Positions 21,904-27,922 of a DNA stretch of 64,000 bases are shown here, one piece after another (position 1 is the stretch's first letter; the number at the start of each line of letters is the position of its first letter). Made by a program: the position numbers and the translations under genes. Source of the stretch: a virus; the IMG/VR virus record IMGVR_UViG_3300042368_001013, positions 1 to 64,000 of that record. One strand, written 5' to 3'. The notes beneath the pieces were generated by a model. The model was not told where the DNA came from, did not search any database, and was given only the letters and a program-made list of their open reading frames with translations.

Positions 21904-22118
21904 TAGCGAATCTCCTTGAGGGTGGTGTGCAGGGACATGACGAACTCGTACTCCTCATCGGTGACCATATCAGGACCGCTGATCTGCGTCAGGATGAAGT
22001 AGCCTTGAGCGAGGCGGGCAATGTCCTCATCGTGATCTGCCCAGTTGGGGTGTTCGGTGACGAAGTTTGCGATCTCGTTGATGAGGTCGGAGATGTCGGT
22101 GGTGGTGGGCTTTCTCAT
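21903..22118 (-). CDS. Hypothetical protein with EHPN motif, copy B, leaderless
   Basis: A 71-residue helical protein, MRKPTTTDISDLINEIANFV. The start lies 6 nt after TACAAT and also overlaps the stop of the upstream gene (ATGA), so it can be read from two transcripts. See copy A for the shared motif. Confidence 0.6.
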   Translation of the reverse strand: MRKPTTTDISDLINEIANFVTEHPNWADHDEDIARLAQGYFILTQISGPDMVTDEEYEFVMSLHTTLKEIR

Positions 22119-22432
22119 GTCGGTATTGTAACAGGTTCGGGGTACGGTGTCAAGGTCACGCTGCGAAAATGTTTTACTTGTTTTGCGAGGCGGATGAAGG
22201 TCTGGAACTTCTCATCCGGCATCTCAACCAACAGGTCTAGATTGTAGGTTCCGATGCCGAAAACAAAACTCTGATCTAACGATGTGACGACATGAACATC
22301 GAACATTCCGGTCGGGTCTGACAAGGCCAGGCATTGAAACACGCTCTTGACCATCTTCTGCAATCTGCGCCGATGCCATCCCATGGAATTGGTCAACGGG
22401 GAGTGCATCTCAATGTGGACGGTGGCTTTCAT
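22115..22432 (-). CDS. Hypothetical protein
   Basis: A 105-residue protein (KATVHIEMHSPLTNSMGWHR) with an alpha/beta pattern. It starts by ATGA overlap with the acidic protein upstream. Its last codons contain the -10 box of the promoter for the next gene. No family is recognised. Confidence 0.6.
   Translation of the reverse strand: MKATVHIEMHSPLTNSMGWHRRRLQKMVKSVFQCLALSDPTGMFDVHVVTSLDQSFVFGIGTYNLDLLVEMPDEKFQTFIRLAKQVKHFRSVTLTPYPEPVTIPT
22125..22153 (-). promoter_or_regulatory. Sigma-70 promoter, leaderless (gene at 22118)
   Basis: TTGACA, 17 bp, TACAAT, 6 nt (ACCGAC), ATG. Embedded in the 3' end of the upstream coding region. Confidence 0.85.
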
Positions 22433-22668
22433 TCGAAGTCCCCGTCATCGATGAAGTCGGGAACATCCCGGTCAAGGTCATCGTCACCGTAGCAGTAGTC
22501 ATCGGCCTCGTAGTCGCCCATCATGCGGTCGATCTCATCGGGCGTGTAGCCTTCCTGCTCCAGCATGTCGCGGATCTCGCTGTCGCTCATGCCATCGAGG
22601 TCGCAGTCATCGTAGGGCAGCACAAGTTCGGTGTCGTTGGACGGGTAGTCGTTGGTGTGATCGTTCAT
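22429..22668 (-). CDS. Very acidic small protein, leaderless (DNA-mimic candidate)
   Basis: A 79-residue protein with about 30 Asp/Glu and only three Arg. Charges are spread over the whole length (DDCDLDGMSDSEIRDMLEQE, YGDDDLDRDVPDFIDDGDFE). Strongly acidic small phage proteins are often DNA mimics that block host nucleases or polymerases, but the acidity is the only evidence here. The EGYTPDEIDRMM segment may be a helix-forming interaction site. First gene of a small operon. Confidence 0.6.
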   Translation of the reverse strand: MNDHTNDYPSNDTELVLPYDDCDLDGMSDSEIRDMLEQEGYTPDEIDRMMGDYEADDYCYGDDDLDRDVPDFIDDGDFE

Positions 22669-22674
22669 GTCCGC

Positions 22675-22703
22675 ATGATACCATATCCAAAGAAGGCTGT
22701 CAA
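22675..22703 (-). promoter_or_regulatory. Sigma-70 promoter, leaderless (acidic protein)
   Basis: TTGACA, 17 bp, TATCAT, 6 nt, ATG at 22668. Confidence 0.8.
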
Positions 22704-22726
22704 GTCCAAAACAAAATATATTTTCT

Positions 22727-22786
22727 GTCCGATAACGTCCTGTCCGGGCTACTATCAGCGTGGCCCTCCCACGCTGATAGTTGTCA
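22727..22786 (-). repeat. GTCC/CTATCAG hairpin repeat, copy 4
   Basis: GTCCGATAACGTCC (22727-22740), CTACTATCAGCGTGG paired with CCACGCTGATAG. It directly follows the stop of the gene at 22788. Confidence 0.75.
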
Positions 22787-22787
22787 A

Positions 22788-23084
22788 TTAGTTCATGTTC
22801 AGCATTTTCTCCGTCTTGCGAGAGAATGCTGCGATCCCGTCAATCTTATCCTCACCAATCAGGATCCAGTCCTTCTTGATGATGTCGAAGGCGCAGATGT
22901 ATCCCTCGGCGGTGTGGCGAGTGCCATTAGGGAGATCGCCCCCCAGTTGCTTGATGAACACGGGGTCAGTCGTGATCTCACGCGAGGTTGAGGTGCCGTC
23001 CTTCTTCCTGAACGACACAAAGAGCGTATCGTTGTTGGAGAGGGCGACGCGAAGAATCGTGGACATCGGAAGTTCGGTGGTCAT
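22788..23084 (-). CDS. Small SH3-barrel-like phage protein, leaderless
   Basis: A 98-residue protein. FVSFRKKDGTSTSREITTDP followed by AFDIIKKDWILIGEDKIDGI fits a small beta-barrel family common in phages (I think DUF2693-like: a FxKKDGxxR strand pair and a final strand with W/R). Function unknown. The start is 6 nt after CACAAT. Confidence 0.55.
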   Translation of the reverse strand: MTTELPMSTILRVALSNNDTLFVSFRKKDGTSTSREITTDPVFIKQLGGDLPNGTRHTAEGYICAFDIIKKDWILIGEDKIDGIAAFSRKTEKMLNMN

Positions 23085-23090
23085 GTTCGT

Positions 23091-23118
23091 ATTGTGCCTT
23101 GTGTTCGGGTGAAAGCAA
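23091..23118 (-). promoter_or_regulatory. Weaker sigma-70 promoter, leaderless (gene at 23084)
   Basis: TTGCTT, 16 bp, CACAAT, 6 nt, ATG. Same geometry as its neighbours but a poorer -35. Confidence 0.55.
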
Positions 23119-23146
23119 ATGGGTGTGCAGATTTATTTCAAACTTC

Positions 23147-23173
23147 CTCCCGGCCCCACAGTGGGGCCGGGAG
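23147..23173 (-). terminator. GC-rich hairpin terminator
   Basis: CCCGGCCCCAC paired with GTGGGGCCGGG, shortly after the stop of the gene at 23192. Confidence 0.55.
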
Positions 23174-23191
23174 GCTACATGCACCACCATG

Positions 23192-23581
23192 TTAGATCGG
23201 AAAGTTGACCTTGCCAAACTCGGCCAAGTGTCGGCGCAGGCACTCCTTCACGATGTCCTGCAGCGGCAGGACGGGGATGCCCGTATCACGGAGGGAGGTC
23301 TCCGATGCCTTGGCGTAGTAGGACACAGATCCGTCACGGACGCTTTCCACGAATTCTTCCCAGTTCAGACCCAGTTCCGTGACGATCATGAGGACGAGGG
23401 TCTTCTCGGCATCCGTGAACCATCCGAACGGCAGGGACACGGTGATCTCGCACAGGGCAAGGGCCGCGTTGACCTCGGCGGGGTTGTCCTTGAACTCCGG
23501 CGTGTTGTTGGCGGTCAGGACGAGGGAAACAACGAGGTCATCAATCTTGGCGAGGCGGACGGGCTTGGTGGTGTTCTTCAT
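23192..23581 (-). CDS. Hypothetical helical protein
   Basis: A 129-residue protein (VRLAKIDDLVVSLVLTANNT, GWFTDAEKTLVLMIVTELGL). AAGGAAC precedes ATG by 6 nt; it is the second gene after the 82-residue one. No family is recognised. Confidence 0.6.
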   Translation of the reverse strand: MKNTTKPVRLAKIDDLVVSLVLTANNTPEFKDNPAEVNAALALCEITVSLPFGWFTDAEKTLVLMIVTELGLNWEEFVESVRDGSVSYYAKASETSLRDTGIPVLPLQDIVKECLRRHLAEFGKVNFPI

Positions 23582-23599
23582 GGTGGTGTTCCTTGTGGG

Positions 23600-23848
23600 T
23601 TAGGCGTTGAGGCACTTCTTCATGCGTTCGTCTGCTCGGCGGGACATATCCGCATCCAACTCACTCGCCAACTTTGCTTCTTCCTTCATGCGGCGGAGGA
23701 GGTACTGGAGCGCCCGCAGGTCGTGTTCGTTCGTGTTTTCTGCGAGGTTGCCCAAGTACCAAAGCGAGGAGGTGACATAACCGTAGGCGTAGGCGTGGTC
23801 GTGGGTGACGGAGGCGGGGATCTTGACGGTGGTGGTGCTGTTCTTCAT
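23600..23848 (-). CDS. Small hypothetical protein, leaderless
   Basis: An 82-residue helical protein, MKNSTTTVKIPASVTHDHAY, with HDLRALQYLLRRMKEEAKLA. The start at 23848, not 23959, is fixed by the promoter 6 nt upstream. No family is recognised. Confidence 0.6.
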   Translation of the reverse strand: MKNSTTTVKIPASVTHDHAYAYGYVTSSLWYLGNLAENTNEHDLRALQYLLRRMKEEAKLASELDADMSRRADERMKKCLNA

Positions 23849-23854
23849 GTCGGT

Positions 23855-23883
23855 ATTGTAACAGGTCGGGGTGCGAAAGTAAA
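23855..23883 (-). promoter_or_regulatory. Sigma-70 promoter, leaderless (gene at 23848)
   Basis: TTTACT, 17 bp, TACAAT, 6 nt (ACCGAC), ATG. The -35 is the T-rich tail of the preceding terminator. Confidence 0.8.
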
Positions 23884-23919
23884 GGGGGACAGAAAGAATA
23901 TTTCGCTTTCTGTCCCCCC
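23880..23919 (-). terminator. Terminator fused to the next promoter
   Basis: GGGGGACAGAAAG paired with CTTTCTGTCCCCC, then TTTACTTT, which is also the -35 region of the downstream gene. Confidence 0.65.
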
Positions 23920-23927
23920 ACAGGGGT

Positions 23928-24176
23928 TCAGGTGAGCGGGATCCCGTACTTTGCCTCAAGGGCTTCCTTCAGTCCGGCGAGAACCTTCTCGCGGTTGCCC
24001 TTCAGACCGTATTCCTTCTTGGCGAGGGCGTAGCAGGAGACGCCACGGGTGAGGCGCATCGGGGTGCCACGGGCAGCGGTCTTGATTTCGAACTTCAGAC
24101 CGTTGTAGATCATCAGTTCACGGTAGGCGCAGATCTGTGCGGGAGTGTTCAGGACGATGTCGTTGGTGGTGGTCAT
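23928..24176 (-). CDS. Small hypothetical protein, leaderless
   Basis: An 82-residue protein, MTTTNDIVLNTPAQICAYRE, ending in a helical GLKEALEAKYGIPLT. The start is 6 nt after TACAAT. No family is recognised. Confidence 0.6.
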   Translation of the reverse strand: MTTTNDIVLNTPAQICAYRELMIYNGLKFEIKTAARGTPMRLTRGVSCYALAKKEYGLKGNREKVLAGLKEALEAKYGIPLT

Positions 24177-24182
24177 GCGTAG

Positions 24183-24211
24183 ATTGTATCACACCTTGCC
24201 GGAAAATGCAA
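24183..24211 (-). promoter_or_regulatory. Sigma-70 promoter, leaderless (gene at 24176)
   Basis: TTGCAT, 17 bp, TACAAT, 6 nt (CTACGC), ATG. Confidence 0.75.
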
Positions 24212-24234
24212 CCACAAAGAAAGAAATATTTGGA

Positions 24235-24302
24235 GTCCCATAACGTCCAGGTCGTCCAGACAACTATCAGCCAGCCCTCGGAGGGCTGGCTGATAGTAGC
24301 TC
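24235..24302 (-). repeat. GTCC/CTATCAG hairpin repeat, copy 5
   Basis: GTCCCATAACGTCC, then ACTATCAGCCAGCCCTC paired with GAGGGCTGGCTGATAG and TAG. The inner stem is the same as in copy 6 except at the apex. Confidence 0.8.
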
Positions 24303-24338
24303 AGCCCCCTCTAGCCATTTCCCTTTTCCCCTCCCTCC

Positions 24339-24410
24339 TTGCCTTCCGGGGGTCCCGGCTCTTCTTTCCCCAGGTCTTGGGGCGAAGCCGGATTCCCTCC
24401 CGGAAGGCAT
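24339..24410 (-). terminator. Long imperfect stem-loop 3' of the gene at 24438
   Basis: GCCTTCCGGG (24341-24350) pairs with CCCGGAAGGC (24399-24408); an inner CCCCAGG/CTTGGGG helix is also visible. About 70 nt of structured RNA between the stop and repeat copy 5. Confidence 0.4.
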
Positions 24411-24437
24411 CGTGGACGAATTTACCGGGACGGTGGT

Positions 24438-24983
24438 TCATTCGGCCTTCCCCCGAATGATGATCCACAACAGGGCTTGCATCGTGGCCGCGTCCATGTT
24501 GTAGGCCGATGCCACTTCGCGGACGGCGTTAGCAATGATCCGATATTCCGTCTTATTCGGAGCATCCTTGCCAAGTCCTGCGGCACGGCACATCCACACA
24601 TCCACAACCACCGCGTCACGGTCTCCGGCGATGGCACGGGCGAACGCATTCGTCTTGGGGCCACGCAGTCCGTCGAATCCTTCGCGGACGCATCGGTCTG
24701 CAGCCTCCACGTGGGAACGCAGTCCCTTCGGCGTGATACCCTGCGCGTACTCGTGCGCCTTACGCTTATTGTGCGCCCACGTGACGCGGGGCGAGAACGC
24801 GGAGACAACGCTGCACGAAATTTCCATGCTCCAATCGGGGCGAATGAAGCACAGACGACGGGCGAAGTCTCCGGCTTCAACGTACCACGCATCGGCGGAC
24901 GCATGATCGAAGAGGGTAGCGGTGGAGAGGAGGGAACGGAAACGGTTCGAAACGGTGGTGGTGGTGGTGGTGGTGCTGTTCAT
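24438..24983 (-). CDS. Phage protein with FSPRVxWxxNKxxA motif (DUF7178-like), leaderless
   Basis: A 181-residue protein with a poly-Thr N-terminus. Core motifs: VVSAFSPRVTWAHNKRKAHE, GPKTNAFARAIAGDRDAVVVDVW. I recognise this arrangement (AFSPRxxWxxN...KTxxFxxxIxGDxxAVxVDxW) from a family widespread in actinophages and rhizobial phages; the glycosylase-like helical pattern suggests DNA binding, but no function is established to my knowledge. Start 24983 is fixed by its promoter. Confidence 0.7.
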   Translation of the reverse strand: MNSTTTTTTTVSNRFRSLLSTATLFDHASADAWYVEAGDFARRLCFIRPDWSMEISCSVVSAFSPRVTWAHNKRKAHEYAQGITPKGLRSHVEAADRCVREGFDGLRGPKTNAFARAIAGDRDAVVVDVWMCRAAGLGKDAPNKTEYRIIANAVREVASAYNMDAATMQALLWIIIRGKAE

Positions 24984-24989
24984 GCGTAC

Positions 24990-25018
24990 ATTGTACCATG
25001 TCATGCCGTCCATGTCAA
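24990..25018 (-). promoter_or_regulatory. Sigma-70 promoter, leaderless (gene at 24983)
   Basis: TTGACA, 17 bp, TACAAT, 6 nt (GTACGC), ATG. Confidence 0.85.
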
Positions 25019-25051
25019 TAGGTGGCGCCGAAATATTATAATATTCATTCC

Positions 25052-25117
25052 GTCCCATAACCATACCGTCCTCGACAACTATCAGCCAGCCCTCCGAGGG
25101 CTGGCTGATAGTAGCCC
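25052..25117 (-). repeat. GTCC/CTATCAG hairpin repeat, copy 6
   Basis: GTCCCATAACC, then ACTATCAGCCAGCCCTC paired with GAGGGCTGGCTGATAGTAG. A GC-rich hairpin GCCCCGA/TCGGGGC lies at 25132-25151, nearer the gene. Confidence 0.8.
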
Positions 25118-25189
25118 ATATAAACAACCTAGCCCCGAACGAATCGGGGCAGGGACGAATCCTCTTCGGTTTGTACGAGCACCACCTCG

Positions 25190-25387
25190 TTATTTCGGTT
25201 CGGCTCGCTTGAGGATTACGGGCGTGATGTAGGCCATTGCCCACATGAGGCACACGCTCGGGATCATTGCCCAGTCGAAGCGATGGGCCGTCGCCTCCGT
25301 GATAGCGACCGAGGAGATGAGAGTGGCGAGAGCCACGAAGAGGAAGGTGATGACGTGTCGGACGGTGGTGGTGATGGTGGTGTTCAT
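25190..25387 (-). CDS. Small two-helix membrane protein, leaderless
   Basis: A 65-residue protein, MNTTITTTVRHVITFLFVAL, with two membrane segments (residues 11-28 and 40-58) and a basic tail (LKRAEPK). The start at 25387 is fixed by the promoter 6 nt upstream. Candidate envelope or lysis-related protein on topology alone. Confidence 0.65.
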   Translation of the reverse strand: MNTTITTTVRHVITFLFVALATLISSVAITEATAHRFDWAMIPSVCLMWAMAYITPVILKRAEPK

Positions 25388-25393
25388 GGGTGT

Positions 25394-25422
25394 ATTGTAC
25401 CAGTTAGTGGTGCGGAAGTCAA
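25394..25422 (-). promoter_or_regulatory. Sigma-70 promoter, leaderless (gene at 25387)
   Basis: TTGACT, 17 bp, TACAAT, 6 nt, ATG. It overlaps the stop of the next gene upstream. Confidence 0.85.
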
Positions 25423-25829
25423 GCCCCCGGAAACGAAAGAACCTGATACTTTGCGCCGGGCTTACGCTTGGACTGCGCGGCCCCGCTGTCGCGGCTGTCG
25501 ATGTGGTTCGCCGCAGCAAGGAAGCCGTAGGCAATGGCGCGCATCTCTGCGGCGTTGAGGGCCATGCTAACCTTCTCGTCACCGATGCCCAAGATGTTCG
25601 CGGTGGAGGAGCAGACAGCCGATGCGTAGACACGCACGGAGTACGGGCCCACCGGGATGACGAACGCAGCACCACGGTCACCTTCAAAGGTGACGCGGGT
25701 GTAGTTGCTGCGGTTGGCGATCTTGCATTCGCCAATGGTGACATTGCGTTCCGCGGTGCGGAGGAAGTCAGGGGTGCGAGAGGAGGAGTGGACGATAGAA
25801 ACGGCGTTGGAGAAAGTGGTGCAGGTCAT
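25419..25829 (-). CDS. Hypothetical protein, leaderless
   Basis: A 136-residue protein. Beta-rich middle (TRVTFEGDRGAAFVIPVGPY) followed by a helical ALNAAEMRAIAYGFLAAANH and a basic end. Conserved-looking, but the family is not recognised. The longer frame to 25907 is rejected because TACAAT lies 6 nt before the ATG at 25829. Confidence 0.6.
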   Translation of the reverse strand: MTCTTFSNAVSIVHSSSRTPDFLRTAERNVTIGECKIANRSNYTRVTFEGDRGAAFVIPVGPYSVRVYASAVCSSTANILGIGDEKVSMALNAAEMRAIAYGFLAAANHIDSRDSGAAQSKRKPGAKYQVLSFPGA

Positions 25830-25835
25830 GCGTAG

Positions 25836-25864
25836 ATTGTACCATGAGCAGGTGCGAATGTCAA
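25836..25864 (-). promoter_or_regulatory. Sigma-70 promoter, leaderless (gene at 25829)
   Basis: TTGACA, 17 bp, TACAAT, 6 nt (CTACGC), ATG. Confidence 0.85.
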
Positions 25865-25900
25865 GGGGTGGAAGAAAGAAATTTATTTCTTTGATTGGGC

Positions 25901-25929
25901 TTGACATGGAAGGCGGAGTATGGTATCAT
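25901..25929 (+). promoter_or_regulatory. Sigma-70 promoter, leaderless (gene at 25936)
   Basis: TTGACA, 17 bp, TATCAT, 6 nt, ATG, on the plus strand. Confidence 0.8.
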
Positions 25930-25935
25930 GCGGGC

Positions 25936-26205
25936 ATGTGCAACACCACCACCGACCCGAACGAATTCGAACACTTCCCCTGCGACTGCCACCGCCCGGA
26001 GTTCGCCTACACGGACTCACTGTGCCCGATGTGCGAGGAGCAGCGGGAGCGCGAGCAGGAGGCCAAGCGCGAGGCGCGCAAGCAGCACGATGATGAGTAC
26101 GCAGCAGATAACTCTGCGTTCATCGACGCGGCTAGCCGGATGAGCCCCGAAGACTGGGACGCGGACAACGACTGGCTAGCATCAGCCGGTTGGGGTGAGA
26201 TGTAA
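25936..26205 (+). CDS. Small Cys-containing charged protein, leaderless
   Basis: An 89-residue protein: CDCHRPEFAYTDSLCPMC gives two zinc-ligand pairs, then a long charged helix (EEQREREQEAKREARKQHDD) and an acidic, Trp-containing end. Possible zinc ribbon plus coiled coil; function unknown. The longer frame from 25705 is rejected because of the promoter position. Confidence 0.65.
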   Translation: MCNTTTDPNEFEHFPCDCHRPEFAYTDSLCPMCEEQREREQEAKREARKQHDDEYAADNSAFIDAASRMSPEDWDADNDWLASAGWGEM

Positions 26206-26229
26206 GCCCCGAAGAAATATTCAAACTTC

Positions 26230-26261
26230 CAACGCCCACCCTTGACATGGGGTGGGCGTTG
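26230..26261 (+). terminator. Perfect hairpin carrying a -35 box in its loop
   Basis: CAACGCCCACCC (26230-26241) and GGGTGGGCGTTG (26250-26261) form a perfect 12-bp stem; the 8-nt loop TTGACATG contains the -35 of the next gene. It follows the stop of the gene at 25936 by 25 nt. Confidence 0.6.
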
Positions 26262-26270
26262 TGTTACAAT
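26242..26270 (+). promoter_or_regulatory. Sigma-70 promoter, leaderless (gene at 26277)
   Basis: TTGACA, 17 bp, TACAAT, 6 nt (ATACGC), ATG. The -35 is in the hairpin loop. Confidence 0.8.
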
Positions 26271-26276
26271 ATACGC

Positions 26277-26498
26277 ATGAGCACCACTCACAACAACCCG
26301 GCTGAAACCTCCCGCCCCTGCTGCTGCGTTTGCGGCGCTGATCACGTGGACGATAACGTTCGCGCTACCGAGCACGGTACGCTGTGCGTCATGTGCGTGG
26401 ACGATGTGCGCGCAGACATGGCATGGGACGCGCACGAGCGCGCCATGGGCTACGAAGGCGACGACGACCCCTACTGGGAGCAGCATGCGGAGGGCTAA
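26277..26498 (+). CDS. Small zinc-ribbon protein, leaderless
   Basis: A 73-residue protein with CCCVCGADH and CVMCVDDVR pairs (a CxxC...CxxC zinc ribbon, residues 15-42) and an acidic C-terminal helix ending in YWEQHAEG. Last gene of the GC-rich block and followed by a strong terminator. No family is recognised. Confidence 0.65.
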   Translation: MSTTHNNPAETSRPCCCVCGADHVDDNVRATEHGTLCVMCVDDVRADMAWDAHERAMGYEGDDDPYWEQHAEG

Positions 26499-26512
26499 CC
26501 TCCCAGCCCCCA

Positions 26513-26547
26513 GATGCCCACCCCGAAGGGGTGGGCATCTTTGTTTT
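26513..26547 (+). terminator. Rho-independent terminator
   Basis: GATGCCCACCCC pairs with GGGTGGGCATC, followed by TTTGTTTT. Confidence 0.8.
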
Positions 26548-26759
26548 CAGAAATAATATTATTCTATTTGACTGATGGGTCACCCGCTATCGAGTTTGGC
26601 CTGTCCGAGTAGTGATTTGGGTCCCTTCTGGCGGGGTGTTATCGGACGGGCTAGCCCCTCCCTCTCAAATTTTCTTAAATTTTCTCAAATATTCTTGATG
26701 GTATAAAAATTTTTTGGCCACCCCCCACGACCCCAAACCTTAAAATACGTGGGATGCCA

Positions 26760-26793
26760 TAAAAAAATTTGGGCCCCCGAAAGGACCCAAAAG
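26760..26793 (-). terminator. Terminator of the tagged gene at 26820
   Basis: On the minus strand TTGGGTCC pairs with GGGCCCAA, then a run of T. Confidence 0.7.
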
Positions 26794-26819
26794 TTTATCT
26801 AATCTAATGAGAGTGGAAG

Positions 26820-27176
26820 TCAAACCCAAACAGGTTTACGAGGCCAAGAGTCAGGTTTTTTCTTTCTAGGATCACCATCTGGTGCGTCAGGCCACCATCC
26901 ATCCCAACCTTTAGGGGGTGGACCATCTTTAAACCAAACAGGGAAGTCATACAAAGGGTAAGTAGGAAAATAAGGCCACTTTGGTAAGTTATCGGGATTT
27001 GGTGGATCTATACGAGTAGGATTATTCTTATAAAATGGTGCATAACCGTCAACTTGAACTGGCCATTCTGAGGGTGTGTCAGTTTCATTCAATAATTTTA
27101 ATTCAGATGAAAGCCTATCAACTTTATTCTGAAGTTGCTCTGATAGGTTCTTGTAATAGTTTGTTAGGTAATCCAT
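26820..27176 (-). CDS. YYKNL-tagged late protein, Pro/Trp-rich
   Basis: A 118-residue protein. Residues 1-33 are nearly identical to the tag of the protein at 12436 (MDYLTNYYKNLSEQLQNKV). The rest is Pro-, Trp- and Asp-rich (LPKWPYFPTYPLYDFPVWF) and looks disordered. It has its own late promoter and its own terminator. Candidate packaged or virion-assembly protein. Confidence 0.7.
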   Translation of the reverse strand: MDYLTNYYKNLSEQLQNKVDRLSSELKLLNETDTPSEWPVQVDGYAPFYKNNPTRIDPPNPDNLPKWPYFPTYPLYDFPVWFKDGPPPKGWDGWWPDAPDGDPRKKKPDSWPRKPVWV

Positions 27177-27181
27177 AAAGT

Positions 27182-27189
27182 TATTTAGA
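27182..27189 (-). promoter_or_regulatory. T4-type late promoter, leaderless
   Basis: TCTAAATA, 5 nt, ATG at 27176. Confidence 0.6.
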
Positions 27190-27191
27190 AA

Positions 27192-27228
27192 TTAAAAAAA
27201 AATTTGGGCTACTTACGGAGCCCAAAAG
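27192..27228 (-). terminator. Terminator of the tagged gene at 27230
   Basis: On the minus strand TTGGGCT pairs with AGCCCAA, followed by nine T. It adjoins the next late promoter. Confidence 0.75.
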
Positions 27229-27229
27229 T

Positions 27230-27913
27230 TTAATAATTTTCTCTATCCCATCTTTCAAATCCTCGTTCTCTATCTCGTTGCGATGGACCTCGTGGAGCAC
27301 TGTCTGGTTCTAATGTAGATGGTGTAGTTGGTGGAGGACGGCGTCTTCTTAATGCGTCATCCCAAATATCTGTTAATCTAGGCCATAGTTTATAATATTG
27401 ATATTGTAAATTTTTCCATTGTTCTTTAGATATATTTGGATATTGTTGCATCCATTTGAACATTAACTCTCTCCACAATGTATACATAGCTGTACCCAGT
27501 TCAATAGGCCATGGTAATCTTATTCCATAAGTTCTAAATAGCCACGCTCTAAGATCTTCAATACCAGTTGATTCTTGGTTTCGAACTAGACTACGTATAC
27601 GTTCTTCAAGGTCACGAATCTGTCTTTGTATATCTTCATAATCTATTTCTTGCGGTAAGAGTCCTGGTCCAATTGGTCTGTCGTGGCCTGGTGGAAGATC
27701 AAGAATCTCAAATGGAGACAATCTTGTTGGAGGTGGTAATTTTGGTGGAGGAATAGATCCAGGAGGAACCCGGTTTCTTCCCCGCATATCATTAGGGCCA
27801 CCTAATCCGTCACCACCATCGTCAATAATGCTTTCGATTAAATGTTCTAATTTAGTTGCTTTATACTGAAGCTGTTCGCAAAGATTTTTGTAATAGTTGG
27901 TTAAGTAATTCAT
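27230..27913 (-). CDS. YYKNL-tagged late protein, duplicated pair member 1
   Basis: A 227-residue protein. It shares with the next gene both the tag (MNYLTNYYKNLCEQLQYKAT) and the following 60 residues (RNRVPPGSIP motif, EIDYEDIQRQ), and a similar helical C-terminal domain ending in FERWDRENY versus FERWNRQNY. A recent tandem duplication with divergence of the middle. NLCE/Q fits the gp21 cleavage rule. Function unknown. Confidence 0.7.
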   Translation of the reverse strand: MNYLTNYYKNLCEQLQYKATKLEHLIESIIDDGGDGLGGPNDMRGRNRVPPGSIPPPKLPPPTRLSPFEILDLPPGHDRPIGPGLLPQEIDYEDIQRQIRDLEERIRSLVRNQESTGIEDLRAWLFRTYGIRLPWPIELGTAMYTLWRELMFKWMQQYPNISKEQWKNLQYQYYKLWPRLTDIWDDALRRRRPPPTTPSTLEPDSAPRGPSQRDRERGFERWDRENY

Positions 27914-27922
27914 AAAATTTAA

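Larger units (their letters stand above)
26499..26819 (+). other. Non-coding right border of the GC-rich block
   Basis: About 320 bp with a terminator, one CTGTCCGAG and one inverted GTTATCGGAC copy of the GTCC motif (26638-26647), and AT-rich runs resembling those at 15.3 kb on the left side. No gene is seen. Confidence 0.45.

Noticed and set aside
15911-25117. CRISPR array
   Set aside because: The repeats are kilobases apart, have inverted internal stems and no equal-length spacers; no cas gene is present.
24339-25232. 297-codon plus-strand frame
   Set aside because: Shadow of the DUF7178-like gene and its hairpin repeat; Arg/Gly-rich and without a start signal.
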